A DNA stretch of 64,000 nt from JBBRDU01 sp038230335 (GTDB lineage Bacteria; Verrucomicrobiota; Verrucomicrobiia; Chthoniobacterales; UBA10450), in the NCBI GenBank assembly GCA_038230335.1, contig JBBRNL010000005.1, forward strand, positions 124,001 to 188,000, written 5' to 3'. The notes beneath the pieces are model-generated. The model worked only from the letters and a program-made list of their open reading frames with translations, had not been told where the DNA came from and did no database searches. The translations under genes were made by a program, and so were the position numbers. Positions 42,197-50,918 of the stretch are shown one piece after another. Position 1 is the stretch's first letter. Each line of letters opens with the position of its first letter.

Positions 42197-43363
42197 ATGA
42201 ATTCTTCGGGCCTTTTTCGTCCCTCACGGACCCCGCGCCTCCTTTCCCTAAGCTTGCTTGCCCTGAGCATTCTCATCGCTTCAAAGGCGCCTGGTTATGT
42301 GCTGGAAGGCCCTAGTTGGGCCAGTGGGAGTTCTGTCACATTCCAGATGGCGCTAGGGAGCGCCGGTCGCACGCTCAGCGACGGCAACACCTCGTGGGAC
42401 ATTGCCGCGCTACCCGCTCCCACTTATTGGAACCAAAATATCCAAAATCTTCAATTTTTAACGGCCGTGAATCCAAGTGCCCCGGTTAATGGAAGCGATC
42501 GCGTAAACTCAGTATCCTTCGCCAGCACGTTTTTCGGACAGTCATTCGGGTCGAACACTCTGGCTATCACCCAGTACTCCTGGGATGGGAACAATCACAT
42601 TCTGGAGGCGGATATCCTCTTCAATAATCATTTGACCTGGGACTCGTATCGTGGAGCCCTGCGCTTCGGCGGAGCCGGCGGGGCGGCCACTGGCGAAATT
42701 CGGCGTGTCCTGCTTCACGAAATGGGTCACGCGCTTGGCCTCAAACACCCGGACCAGGCGGGGCAGCACGTCAGCGCCGTCATGAACTCACTGATTAGCG
42801 CGGTTGAAACGACCACGGCGGACGATATCAGCGGCGCCCAATCCCTCTATGGAGCTCCCAGCGTAAATCCTACTCCTACTCCTACTCCTACTCCTACTCC
42901 TACTCCTACTCCTACTCCTACTCCTACTCCTACTCCTACTCCCACCCCCTCCCCGACACCTTCCCCGACACCTTCCCCATCGCCCACGCCGACTCCTACT
43001 CCGACACCGGTTCCTACCCCCACGCCGACCGCCACCCCGCTTTTGCCCACGATGACTCTGTCGGCCGGTCCGACTCGCGTTCGCACCGGCGGTAGCGCGA
43101 CTTATACCGTGACCACGTCGGCTATGAATGTTCTGGCTCCCACGACCGTTAGTTTCAGCATGGGCGGCAGTGCGTCTCAGGGTCTGCAGTATTCACTGAG
43201 CGGTAGTCAATTTGTCATCCCGGCTGGAGCGAGCTCCGTCGACATTACTCTTAGCGTCGTGAAGGGCGGCAAGAAAGCCAAGACAGCCACAATGACTCTG
43301 AGCGGCGGTGCCGGGTACACTTTATCGGCATCGAGTTCTGCGTCCGTATCGATCACGAAGTAG
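42197..43363 (+). CDS. Secreted matrixin-like metalloprotease with Thr-Pro linker
   Basis: 388 residues. Signal peptide (LLSLSLLALSILIASKAPGYV) then a catalytic domain with the zinc motif HEMGHALGLKHPDQ (HExxHxxGxxH), followed by the Met-turn-like VSAVMNSL and a GA-x-SLYG end typical of matrixin/astacin-fold proteases. A Thr-Pro-rich linker (about 225-280; see the 42869 repeat) joins it to a C-terminal beta domain of about 110 residues (LSAGPTRVRTGGSATYTVTT, VDITLSVVKGGKKAKTATMTLSG), likely an Ig-like anchoring or binding module. A protein of the same export type follows 21 bases later. Confidence 0.85.
   Translation: MNSSGLFRPSRTPRLLSLSLLALSILIASKAPGYVLEGPSWASGSSVTFQMALGSAGRTLSDGNTSWDIAALPAPTYWNQNIQNLQFLTAVNPSAPVNGSDRVNSVSFASTFFGQSFGSNTLAITQYSWDGNNHILEADILFNNHLTWDSYRGALRFGGAGGAATGEIRRVLLHEMGHALGLKHPDQAGQHVSAVMNSLISAVETTTADDISGAQSLYGAPSVNPTPTPTPTPTPTPTPTPTPTPTPTPTPSPTPSPTPSPSPTPTPTPTPVPTPTPTATPLLPTMTLSAGPTRVRTGGSATYTVTTSAMNVLAPTTVSFSMGGSASQGLQYSLSGSQFVIPAGASSVDITLSVVKGGKKAKTATMTLSGGAGYTLSASSSASVSITK
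42869..42940 (+). repeat. Twelve tandem copies of CCTACT in the matrixin linker
   Basis: A perfect 72-base run of the hexamer CCTACT, coding Thr-Pro dipeptides within the protease gene, followed by irregular Thr/Pro/Ser codons. Because the unit is six bases, copy-number change keeps the frame and only lengthens or shortens the linker. Confidence 0.95.
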
Positions 43364-43384
43364 CCCGGAACGATTCACCGATTT

Positions 43385-43963
43385 ATGAAAAGAACGTCCT
43401 CTCTCCTCCTCGTCGCCGCGCTGGTCACCTGCCTGCAAACTCTGCGGGCTACCACGGTGATTCCGCCGAGTTTTGATCAATTGGTTGGTCAGGCCGAGGT
43501 GATATTCCAGGGAAATGTCTCCGACGTTCGTTCAGTGTGGCTGGGTGAAGGTGCGGAGCGGCACATCGAGAGCTACATCACTTTCACGGTCGAAGACGCC
43601 CTCAAAGGCGATCCCGGGCAATCCTATACCATGCGCATGTTTGGAGGCACGGTGGGGGATCAATCGATGGGAATTAGCGATGCCCCCAAATTCAAGATCG
43701 GCGATCGCGACATTCTTTTTGTTGAAAACAACGGCAGTCAGGTCGTGCCGCTGGTTGGAATCATGTTTGGCCGCTTTCACGTGGAGAGCGATCAGTCCGG
43801 TCACGACGTGGTGACGCGCAATGAAGGCGAGCCAATTAGAAGCGTGGCTCGACTTGGCCACGAGATGGACGAAGTCCCGTCAGTAAGGGATGCCGCGGAG
43901 CCCAACATGACTGCCGATGCATTCAAGGCGGCCGTGAAAAGCAAGCTGCAAGCTACGCAGTGA
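43385..43963 (+). CDS. Exported protein of unknown function, paired with the matrixin
   Basis: 192 residues with a signal peptide (LLLVAALVTCLQTLRA). Residues of about 25-150 look like a compact beta domain (IFQGNVSDVRS, ESYITFTVEDALKGDPGQ, KIGDRDILFVENNG), with the C-terminus helical (TADAFKAAVKSKL). The wording VGQAEVIFQGNV and FTVEDALKGDPG is seen in verrucomicrobial proteins found beside matrixin-like proteases. It begins 21 bases after the protease stop and is probably co-transcribed, perhaps as an inhibitor or partner (inference). Confidence 0.65.
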   Translation: MKRTSSLLLVAALVTCLQTLRATTVIPPSFDQLVGQAEVIFQGNVSDVRSVWLGEGAERHIESYITFTVEDALKGDPGQSYTMRMFGGTVGDQSMGISDAPKFKIGDRDILFVENNGSQVVPLVGIMFGRFHVESDQSGHDVVTRNEGEPIRSVARLGHEMDEVPSVRDAAEPNMTADAFKAAVKSKLQATQ

Positions 43964-44081
43964 GTTTCGTTCAGCGCTGAGGTCTCAACTCTGCCGCTAC
44001 ATCGAATCTTCGGGAGGTAACCGATCGTCGAACGATGCCAGTTTTGGCAATTCTGAGGGTCGCGACGAAGAAAAACCTTTG

Positions 44082-44327
44082 TCAGGGATCCTGGCTCTGC
44101 TGGGTCTGCGAGCGTGATTTATCTCTGACCTCGGTTGCGCGATCGAGTGATCGCTTCATCCAATTGTGCTCCGACACAGGACGCGGCGATGCTTTAGCCG
44201 GGCTGTGCGGTGTGGACTGGGCCGCGGCGGCGGTCGGGGTCGCGACCGGTGCGACTTCATGATGCTTCTGGGAATAGAAGAGAGCTCCCAGGCCTCCGGC
44301 AATCATGATAACCAGGAATGTTCGCAT
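44082..44327 (-). CDS. Small membrane-anchored hypothetical protein
   Basis: 81 residues from ATG at 44327: one membrane helix (FLVIMIAGGLGALFYSQ) followed by a Pro/Ala/Ser-rich, charged tail ending in KSRSQTQQSQDP. Nothing identifies a function. Divergent from the DsbD-like gene, with which it shares the short upstream region. Confidence 0.5.
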   Translation of the reverse strand: MRTFLVIMIAGGLGALFYSQKHHEVAPVATPTAAAAQSTPHSPAKASPRPVSEHNWMKRSLDRATEVRDKSRSQTQQSQDP

Positions 44328-44394
44328 ACTCGCTGGGCAGCATCTCGCGCGCCAGAATTGTGCGACCTCCGTCCGTTGCTGCAATCTTACGGTG

Positions 44395-46548
44395 ATGTTA
44401 ATGAGTCGTGTGACGACAGCGCGCTTCGTTTGGCTGAGCGGTTTTGTGCTCGCCTTGACAATTCTGGCAGCAACGCCGGCGCGCGCCCAGGTCTACCAAG
44501 GCCGTGAGCTGGTCAAAGCGGAATTAATCGCCGACACCACCGCCGTCGTTCCGGGCAAAACTTTCACGGCCGGTTTGTTTCTCCGCATCGCACCAGGCTG
44601 GCATACCTACTGGAAATTCTCGGGCGACGCCGGGATTCCGATCGAATTGAAATGGAAATTGCCGCCCGGTTGGAAAGCTGGAGGGATGCACTGGCCTGTT
44701 CCGCTGAAATTCGATGATCCGGGAGACATCAAGACTTATGGCTATCACGATGAAGTCCTGCTCATGCAGGAGATCACTCCGTCGGCTTCGATCAGCGAAG
44801 CGAAAATAAAACTGACGGCCGACGCGAGTTGGCTGGTCTGCGAAAAAATCTGCATCCCGGGCGGGGCCGATCTGACATTGGAACTGACTGAAGGTGGCGA
44901 CGCTCACCCCGCAAACGCAGAGCTATTCGATCGCTATCGTCAGCTTCTGCCGAAAGATCTGCCGGCGAGCAATCCGTTAACCCTGACATGGACCCGGACC
45001 GGTGCTGATTTGCATCTAAAGGTGCGCGGAGAAAATTTCGCCAAGCACCGGTCGGTCGATTTTTATCCGACGCCCGATGACAAGGTGGTTGTCGGGCATC
45101 CATCCGTGGAATCGCGTAACGCCGAGGAAGTGAACTTTCAGATTCCGCTCGAGTCCGGTGACAAAGGTGTGGCATCGCTTCCGGGTCTTCTCGTCTTCGG
45201 GGAACAGGCAGGCGGCGGCGATCGCGCGGCGTGGACGATCGCACCCGCGTCCACCTCACCGGCCGTGGCGATGGAGTCCGTTCCAGCTCCTTCTCGGGGG
45301 CTACTGACTTATCTCATCTTTGGTTTTATCGGCGGTTTCATCCTGAACCTCATGCCCTGCGTGTTGCCGGTTATTTCGCTCAAGATTTTCGGATTCATCC
45401 AGCAAGCCGGTCAGAGCCGCCAGAAAATTTTTCGCAGTGGCCTGGCCTTCACGGCCGGAATCTTCGCCTGGTTTATCGGCCTGGCCCTGCTCTTGATTGC
45501 GTTAAAGGGGGCGGGTCACCAGATCACCTGGGCCTTCCAGTTTACCAATGCCTACTTCGTTCTTTTTATGAGCGTGGTCGTGCTTGTCTTTGCCCTGAAT
45601 CTTTTCGGCGTCTTCGAAATTGCTCTTCCGCAAAGGGCGACCCGCGGTTTGTTAGACGTGACCGCCGCAGAAGGCAACGGCGCTTCCTTTTTTCAGGGTG
45701 TTTTCGCCACGATCCTGGCGACGCCCTGCACAGCGCCATTCCTGGGAACCGCTTTGGGATTCGCCTTTACCCAGTCGGCCGCCATCATCTTCGCCATGTT
45801 TGTCGCGGTCGCGGCCGGGATGAGCGCGCCCTATCTTCTGCTTTGTGCGCAGCCGGCGTGGCTTCGTTTTCTACCGCGGCCCGGTCCTTGGATGGTGCAG
45901 GTGAAGCAGTTCATGGGCTTTCTTCTTCTGGCCACTTTGATCTTCCTGCTTTACGTGCTCGGAGCCCAGCGCGGCCTCGAAGCGTTGATCTGGGCTTCGA
46001 GTTTCCTTCTGGTCGTGAGCATCGCTTGCTGGATGAAAGGCGCGTTCATCACGCCGGTGGCATCAGGACGAGCGCGTGTTCTCACCTTCATCGTTATACT
46101 TGTGCTGCTCATCGCAAGCGGCCTCTACTTTATCGGCGGGAAATTCGCCGTGGCCAAACTGGCATCGACCACTACGCAGAGCGATGGCGACTGGCAGCCC
46201 TTTACGCCCGCGCGGCTGCAGAGCGAATTGAAGCAGGGCCACGTCGTGTTCATCGATTTCACAGCCGCCTGGTGCATCACTTGCAAATTCAACGAAGCGA
46301 GCGTTCTGGAGACGGCCACAGTGCGTGAAGCCTTCCGCCGTCATTCCGTGGTCAAGCTCCGAGCTGACTGGACGAACGGTGATCCGGAGATCACGAAATT
46401 GTTACAACATTTTGGCCGGCCAGGTGTCCCACTCTATGTGCTTTACTCCGGTCAGCAGGATGGACCGACCGTTTTTCCCGAATTGCTGACCAAAAGCATC
46501 ATCTTGGACAAACTGGAGACTCTTCCGCGCACCGTTCAATCTCAATAA
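44395..46548 (+). CDS. DsbD-like transmembrane thiol reductase with C-terminal thioredoxin domain
   Basis: 717 residues (start at 44395 or the ATG two codons on). A signal peptide precedes an N-terminal DsbD-alpha-like beta domain (about 30-280, with GWHTYWKFSGDAG and the Cys of WLVCEKICIPGG). Eight or so membrane helices follow, with the cysteines of NLMPCVLPVISLKI and ATPCTAPFLGTALG that carry electrons across the membrane. The C-terminal thioredoxin-like domain has the dithiol CITC (FTAAWCITCKFNEASV). It moves reducing power from the cytoplasm to the periplasm. The next gene (redoxin) starts after one base. Confidence 0.93.
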   Translation: MLMSRVTTARFVWLSGFVLALTILAATPARAQVYQGRELVKAELIADTTAVVPGKTFTAGLFLRIAPGWHTYWKFSGDAGIPIELKWKLPPGWKAGGMHWPVPLKFDDPGDIKTYGYHDEVLLMQEITPSASISEAKIKLTADASWLVCEKICIPGGADLTLELTEGGDAHPANAELFDRYRQLLPKDLPASNPLTLTWTRTGADLHLKVRGENFAKHRSVDFYPTPDDKVVVGHPSVESRNAEEVNFQIPLESGDKGVASLPGLLVFGEQAGGGDRAAWTIAPASTSPAVAMESVPAPSRGLLTYLIFGFIGGFILNLMPCVLPVISLKIFGFIQQAGQSRQKIFRSGLAFTAGIFAWFIGLALLLIALKGAGHQITWAFQFTNAYFVLFMSVVVLVFALNLFGVFEIALPQRATRGLLDVTAAEGNGASFFQGVFATILATPCTAPFLGTALGFAFTQSAAIIFAMFVAVAAGMSAPYLLLCAQPAWLRFLPRPGPWMVQVKQFMGFLLLATLIFLLYVLGAQRGLEALIWASSFLLVVSIACWMKGAFITPVASGRARVLTFIVILVLLIASGLYFIGGKFAVAKLASTTTQSDGDWQPFTPARLQSELKQGHVVFIDFTAAWCITCKFNEASVLETATVREAFRRHSVVKLRADWTNGDPEITKLLQHFGRPGVPLYVLYSGQQDGPTVFPELLTKSIILDKLETLPRTVQSQ

Positions 46549-46549
46549 T

Positions 46550-47158
46550 ATGAAAATAAAAACCATCACTGCCATCCTAACGTCACTCGTCACCACCACC
46601 CTGCTGGCTATCGATTCTCCGCCGGTGGGGAGCGCCGCTCCGGATTTTTCACTGACCGATGCCAAGGGCAAAGCTCAGTCCCTTTCTCAGTACAAGGGCA
46701 AGTATATCGTGCTCGAGTGGTTCAACCCGGAATGCCCGTTTGTGAAAAAGCATTACGGCAGCGGCAACATGCAGAAGCTGCAGGAAGAATACACGGGCAA
46801 AGGCGTCGTCTGGTTGAGCATCGATTCCTCCGCGCCCGGTGCGGAAGGGAGCCTGACCGCGGAACAGGCGGAGAAGGTCTCAACCGGATGGAAAACGCAT
46901 CCGACGGCCTTGCTGCTCGACCCGGACGGGAAAGCGGGTCGCGCCTACGGCGCCAAGAACACGCCGCACATGTTCGTGATTAATCCTGAGGGCAAAGTGA
47001 TTTATGAGGGCGCGATCGACAGCAAACGCACCCCGAACCCGGCTGACATAGCCAGCTCAACTAACTACGTGAAAGTCGCGCTGGACGAATCGATGTCTGG
47101 CAAACCAGTCACGACCGCGAACACCCAGCCCTACGGCTGCTCGGTGAAATATAAATAA
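46550..47158 (+). CDS. Exported redoxin/peroxiredoxin-like protein
   Basis: 202 residues with a signal peptide (TAILTSLVTTTLLA) and a thioredoxin fold of the AhpC/TlpA type: PDFSLTDAKGKAQSLSQYKGKYIVLEWFNPECPFVKKHYG. The key Cys is in NPECPFV; a second Cys appears only at the very C-terminus (YGCSVKYK). NPEGKVIYEGAIDSK follows. A probable periplasmic redox partner of the DsbD-like reductase one base upstream; it could be a thiol peroxidase or a disulfide reductase. Confidence 0.88.
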   Translation: MKIKTITAILTSLVTTTLLAIDSPPVGSAAPDFSLTDAKGKAQSLSQYKGKYIVLEWFNPECPFVKKHYGSGNMQKLQEEYTGKGVVWLSIDSSAPGAEGSLTAEQAEKVSTGWKTHPTALLLDPDGKAGRAYGAKNTPHMFVINPEGKVIYEGAIDSKRTPNPADIASSTNYVKVALDESMSGKPVTTANTQPYGCSVKYK

Positions 47159-47161
47159 CTG

Positions 47162-47186
47162 TAGCGGCGGTCCAAGACCGCCGATC
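47162..47186. repeat. GCGGCGGTC-type hairpin repeat after the redoxin gene
   Basis: An 8-bp perfect stem, CGGCGGTC-CAA-GACCGCCG, starts six bases after the stop of the redoxin gene. Similar wording (ACAGCGGCGGTCTG) is at 23762. A short dispersed palindrome rather than the terminator, which follows separately. Confidence 0.6.
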
Positions 47187-47194
47187 TGAATCTA

Positions 47195-47229
47195 AACAGC
47201 CGGGCTCGTAAGGGCTCGGCTGTTTTTTT
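47195..47229 (+). terminator. Rho-independent terminator of the DsbD-redoxin operon
   Basis: ACAGCCG pairs with CGGCTGT, extended by inner GGC/GCC-type pairs around a GTAAG loop, and is followed by seven T (TTTTTTTG). Confidence 0.85.
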
Positions 47230-47248
47230 GTATTGGTTAGGCCGCTCG

Positions 47249-48055
47249 CTAGCTTCGGGTGCGTTTCGCGGAGAGGCCGGAGGCGAGGCGTATGATTGGC
47301 ATCGGGAGCAGTCGAACAATGATCATGCCGATCTTCATGGCTAATCCGGGTATAACGAGCGGACGATCGCTTTCGATTCCTGACAGACCCGCGCGCGCCA
47401 CGGAGGCGGCGGAGACATGAAACAGTTGAGCGTCAGCCGGAAAAGGCGTCTGCTCGTTTCGTTGCGCGACCTTCGTGAACTCGGTGTCGACCGGGCCGGG
47501 GCACAGGGCGCACACGCTGATTCCCGTTTCTCTTAGCTCGGCCCGCAAAGCTTCAGAAAAACTGGTGACGTAAGCCTTGGTCGCGGCATAAACCGAAAAC
47601 TGCGCGATGGGCATAAAGCCGGCCGACGAGCTCACGTTCAGAATTGCTCCGTGTTTCTTGACGAGCATGGCCGGGAGTAATTGACGCGTGAGCAAGGTCA
47701 GGGCGAGGGTATTGACGAGCAGCATGCTCTCGATTCGTGTGGAATCGCTGGTGGCAAATGGCCCAAGATCACCGAGACCGGCGTTGTTGATGAGAAGGTC
47801 AATTTCGATCTTTTCCTGCTCGAGCGATTGAACCAGCTCGTTGATTTGCCCTGTCTCGCCTAGATCGATTACTCGGATGTGAACGGTTAAATCCGGGTTT
47901 TGCTTCGTTAGCTCGTCGCGCAATTCTTCCAGCCTCTCGCGCCGTCTCGCTACCAGAACGATGGACTGCGCACGGTTGGCCAGGAGCCGTGCGAATTCCC
48001 GCCCGATACCGGCGGATGCGCCTGTGATGAGCGCGTTACATCGGTCGATTTGCAT
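47249..48055 (-). CDS. Short-chain dehydrogenase/reductase
   Basis: 268 residues. NAD(P)-dependent Rossmann enzyme: TGASAGIGREFARLL (cofactor glycines), NNAGLGDLG, the catalytic Ser in LNVSSSAGFM and Tyr/Lys in YAATKAYV. C-terminal about 40 residues form an extension with a hydrophobic segment. Substrate unknown. Its start overlaps the end of the pseudouridine synthase by 20 bases. Confidence 0.9.
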   Translation of the reverse strand: MQIDRCNALITGASAGIGREFARLLANRAQSIVLVARRRERLEELRDELTKQNPDLTVHIRVIDLGETGQINELVQSLEQEKIEIDLLINNAGLGDLGPFATSDSTRIESMLLVNTLALTLLTRQLLPAMLVKKHGAILNVSSSAGFMPIAQFSVYAATKAYVTSFSEALRAELRETGISVCALCPGPVDTEFTKVAQRNEQTPFPADAQLFHVSAASVARAGLSGIESDRPLVIPGLAMKIGMIIVRLLPMPIIRLASGLSAKRTRS

Positions 48056-48743
48056 GGCTTTTGGTCAACGTCGCTAGCTCGGGTTTTGAGAGTGGCCGCC
48101 AATGGCCGCGCGGCAAATCTCCCAGTCGCAGACTTCCGATCCGGGTGCGGACAAGATGTTTCACCTTGTAGCCAATCGCTTCGAACATGCGGCGAATTTG
48201 CCGGTTCAATCCCTGGCGCAGGGTCACGCGCAGGCGTCTAGGGCTAAGGTCCTGCAGGCTTGCCAGATGCGCGCGCTGTCCGTCCAGTGTGATGCCCTTC
48301 AATAATTTGATTTTGAGCGCGGGATCCCATGCTCGATCCAGTGTGACCTCGTATTCCTTATCCACCTTATAACGCGGGTGCGTCAGTCTTTGCGAAAGAT
48401 TCCCGTCATTGGTCAGGAGGAGAAGACCCTCCGTTTGCGCGTCGAGCCGGCCTACGTTGAACAGGCTCGAGAACTTGGCAGGCAGCAGATCAAAAATGGT
48501 GTCGTGCGCGTGCGGATCGCTTCGAGTTGAAACGAAACCGGCGGGCTTATGTAAGATAATCGTGCGCGGCAAATCGACATGCACGAGGCGCCCGTTGACC
48601 TTGACGTGGTCTGTCTCGCTCGGGGCCGCGCTGAAGTCGGTGCAAACCTGGCCATTGATCGTGACGCGGCCGGTTTCAATCAACTCGTCGCAGTGTCGCC
48701 GCGAGCCGAGACCGGCCGCCGCGAGAAAGCGATTGAGGCGCAT
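48036..48743 (-). CDS. RsuA/RluB/RluE/RluF-family rRNA pseudouridine synthase
   Basis: 235 residues: N-terminal S4 RNA-binding domain (MRLNRFLAAAGLGSRRHCDELI) and the catalytic domain with FNVGRLDAQTEGLLLLTNDG, where Asp101 attacks the uracil. Converts a uridine in rRNA to pseudouridine. It overlaps the SDR gene, so the two are co-transcribed. Confidence 0.93.
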   Translation of the reverse strand: MRLNRFLAAAGLGSRRHCDELIETGRVTINGQVCTDFSAAPSETDHVKVNGRLVHVDLPRTIILHKPAGFVSTRSDPHAHDTIFDLLPAKFSSLFNVGRLDAQTEGLLLLTNDGNLSQRLTHPRYKVDKEYEVTLDRAWDPALKIKLLKGITLDGQRAHLASLQDLSPRRLRVTLRQGLNRQIRRMFEAIGYKVKHLVRTRIGSLRLGDLPRGHWRPLSKPELATLTKSHANRPM

Positions 48744-48812
48744 GGGTTGAAGAGTTAAAGCGTTGAACGTTAAAGCGGCGGCCTCGACGCTTTAATCATC
48801 TCGCTTTAACGA
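48744..48812. repeat. GTTAAAGCG-type inverted repeat
   Basis: The 69-base gap between the pseudouridine synthase start and the small basic protein stop contains GTTAAAGCG twice in one orientation and CGCTTTAA twice in the other (GTTAAAGCGTTGAACGTTAAAGCGGC-type words reduced here). It behaves like a small palindromic element. No promoter could be singled out. Confidence 0.6.
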
Positions 48813-48968
48813 TTAAACGTCCGGCTTCGTCTTCGGAAGACCGATGACTTTGGCGCCGTCCTTAAACTGGCCGCGCTTCTTCAGCAGTTCGACGCGCTCG
48901 AAACGCTTCAAAACGTTACGCTTGGCGGCAATGGTGCTCGCTCCCTTTAAACTGCGATGTTGCGACAT
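48813..48968 (-). CDS. Small basic protein (Verrucomicrobia/Chlamydiae type)
   Basis: 51 residues, too short for routine gene callers: starts MSQHRSLKGASTIAAKRNVL, then KRFERVELLKKRGQFKDGAK and ends VIGLPKTKPDV. Very rich in Lys and Arg. The wording matches the family of small basic proteins known from Chlamydiae and Verrucomicrobia (recalled as a TIGRFAM-type family), thought to be ribosome-associated. It lies between the pseudouridine synthase and a GT39 gene, on the minus strand, with an ordinary ATG. Confidence 0.75.
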   Translation of the reverse strand: MSQHRSLKGASTIAAKRNVLKRFERVELLKKRGQFKDGAKVIGLPKTKPDV

Positions 48969-49103
48969 AATGTGATCCTCGTCCGAAAATGAGCCCGCAC
49001 CCTACGCGGCCCGGTCAGCTTTTCAACTGGGAGACATCCGAACCTTTCTGCAGGTGGGAGCAAAAGGTAGGGGAACGGCTACACCGATATTATGGTGGCT
49101 TAT

Positions 49104-49138
49104 CCGCGGAGCGGACGCCGCAGCGCGGCGTCTCCCTC
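49104..49138. repeat. CCGCGGAGCGGAC-type palindromic element (short copy)
   Basis: 35 bases (CCGCGGAGCGGACGCCGCAG then CGCGGCGTC) that match the inner part of the element at 51445-51502 almost exactly, differing by one base at GACGCC/GACACC and an inserted T. It ends four bases before the stop of the glycosyltransferase. The GTAGGGAC ends are missing here. Confidence 0.65.
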
Positions 49139-49142
49139 GTAT

Positions 49143-50915
49143 TTACATCTCGTTACTCAGCACCACGCAGGTGCCCGAGGCCGTGACCTGGTGAAAAATA
49201 TGGAATTTGTCGGTGATCGTTTTTCGCCAGTACGGGACCCGGTCCTGATCGATGATCAGATAAATGACTTCCGGATCAGCCCATTTCCGGACCAGGGCAC
49301 TCTCATCCAGCACGATGTCATTCAAGTCGGAGCCGATGAACGAATCATCGTCCAGCGGGCGATTCACCAGGTAGAACTTTTGGCGCAGATAGAATACCAG
49401 GCTGCTGCCCTGATGCAGAGCGCCTTCAAAGACAACCTGTCCTTTCGGGCCCGGCCGTGCATTCAGGAATCGCGCAGCTTCGGCCAGCGAAAAGTAGGGA
49501 GCCATGCGCGCGACGCCGTCGATCATGGCAAGGCCGGCTGGCACCATGGCCGTCGCAATCATGATCGCGGCGAGTCGTTCGCGGCCCTTCGCGCTCAGGT
49601 AGCAGGCGAACGCTCCGAAAATCAGAAGGGATGCCGACACGATGGCAGCGAGTGGCCAGAAGCCTTGCCACACGATCAACGGAACCTGCTCTAAAACATG
49701 CCACGCGCTGAAGCGGGTGTCGCTATTGCCCCAACGACCGGTGCCGGAGCCTCCCCTTATCGAAAGGAGCGCCAGTGTTCCCAGCACCAAACCACAAAGA
49801 CCGATCAGCGCCGCGCCGGCCACCCGGGGCTTCGACGGAATCCGATCCCACATCGTGGCCGCCCATAGGGCAAACGCGCACCACATGCTCATGGAATAAT
49901 AGTCCTGACGTTGCCCGATCAGCAGCAACGGCACGAAAACGACTCCCATCCAGAGAAGAGGAAGCGCGTCGGAAAATTCGACTTCGCGCGGACGAATGAT
50001 GCGCCGCCAAGCCAGAAGCAGGCCGGGGATGGCAATGAGCGACCAGGGGAACCACCAGGCTAGATGCAGGGCCAGGAATTGCGCGCGAGGAACGTCATCC
50101 GCGTGTCCGAAAACACGACCTTTCCAATCTTCGTCGACCAGATGATGGAAAATCCCGGGATAATGTCGATAGACCCAGACGTACCACGGCGCAACGACCA
50201 GGAGAAACAGGAGCCAATTCCACCAGATCAGGAGCGGTCGAAAACGCAGCCGTGCTTCCCGGTAAAAAACCGCGAGCAAACCCAGCAAAGCAAAGAGATA
50301 CACCACTCCGATGATGCTCTTCGTTAGGCAGGCGAGCGCGCCACAGAGCCAGACGCCGGCAAACCAGAGACGACGATAGCGACGACGTTGATATCCACAT
50401 AGCGCGCAAAAAACGCCGCCGGCGAGGAAGGCGCTGAACACCGGCTCGGGCATGATGATCCGTCCGAGCAGAAACGGTCCGCACGACGTCAGATAGATCA
50501 GGCCGGCCAGAAACCCGTGCCAATAATCACGCAGACGTTCGCCGAGCAGGAAAGTCAGCGCGGTGGTGGCAACGATGGCGGCGGCGATCGGCAGGCGCGC
50601 AGCGGCGGCGTTGATTCCCAAAATCTTGTAGGACACAACGATCAACCAATAGAGCAGCGGCGGCTTTTGCAGGCGAGGCACTCCGTCGTTCGTCGGAACG
50701 AGCCACTGCTGCGTTTGCATCATTTCTTTAGCCGCACCCGCGTATTGTCCGTCCGTTTCGTTGTAGAGATCACCGTTGCCCGCCGTCGCGCCATGCAGCA
50801 GCGCAGCCAGGGCGATCAAAAAAACGAACAAGGCGTGCCGGGTGGGCGGCGGGGGCAACGCCGGCGGATCGATGAACGTCTCATCCAGACGCAAGGCGCT
50901 CGTTGCAGAAACCAT
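49143..50915 (-). CDS. GT39-type (ArnT/PMT-like) membrane glycosyltransferase
   Basis: 590 residues with about twelve membrane helices. The N-terminal motif LYNETDGQYAGAAKEMM (acidic pair in the first periplasmic loop) and TNDGVPRLQKPPLLYWLIV match the ArnT/dolichyl-phosphate-mannose-protein mannosyltransferase family, which transfers sugar from a lipid carrier to lipid A or proteins. A soluble C-terminal domain follows. Probably modifies LPS or surface proteins. Its start lies three bases after the thioesterase stop. Confidence 0.88.
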   Translation of the reverse strand: MVSATSALRLDETFIDPPALPPPPTRHALFVFLIALAALLHGATAGNGDLYNETDGQYAGAAKEMMQTQQWLVPTNDGVPRLQKPPLLYWLIVVSYKILGINAAAARLPIAAAIVATTALTFLLGERLRDYWHGFLAGLIYLTSCGPFLLGRIIMPEPVFSAFLAGGVFCALCGYQRRRYRRLWFAGVWLCGALACLTKSIIGVVYLFALLGLLAVFYREARLRFRPLLIWWNWLLFLLVVAPWYVWVYRHYPGIFHHLVDEDWKGRVFGHADDVPRAQFLALHLAWWFPWSLIAIPGLLLAWRRIIRPREVEFSDALPLLWMGVVFVPLLLIGQRQDYYSMSMWCAFALWAATMWDRIPSKPRVAGAALIGLCGLVLGTLALLSIRGGSGTGRWGNSDTRFSAWHVLEQVPLIVWQGFWPLAAIVSASLLIFGAFACYLSAKGRERLAAIMIATAMVPAGLAMIDGVARMAPYFSLAEAARFLNARPGPKGQVVFEGALHQGSSLVFYLRQKFYLVNRPLDDDSFIGSDLNDIVLDESALVRKWADPEVIYLIIDQDRVPYWRKTITDKFHIFHQVTASGTCVVLSNEM

Positions 50916-50918
50916 GAG

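Noticed and set aside
42869..42940. The CCTACT run as a CRISPR array or minisatellite
   Set aside because: The unit is six bases with no spacers and it lies in frame in a Thr-Pro linker.
45231..46328. A 365-codon plus-strand frame inside the DsbD-like gene
   Set aside because: Another frame of the same strand within an unmistakable membrane protein; composition is Arg/Ser/His-rich noise.
49089..49142. A rho-independent terminator of the GT39 gene in the GC-rich palindrome
   Set aside because: The stem is strong but no T run follows on the minus strand; treated as a dispersed repeat.
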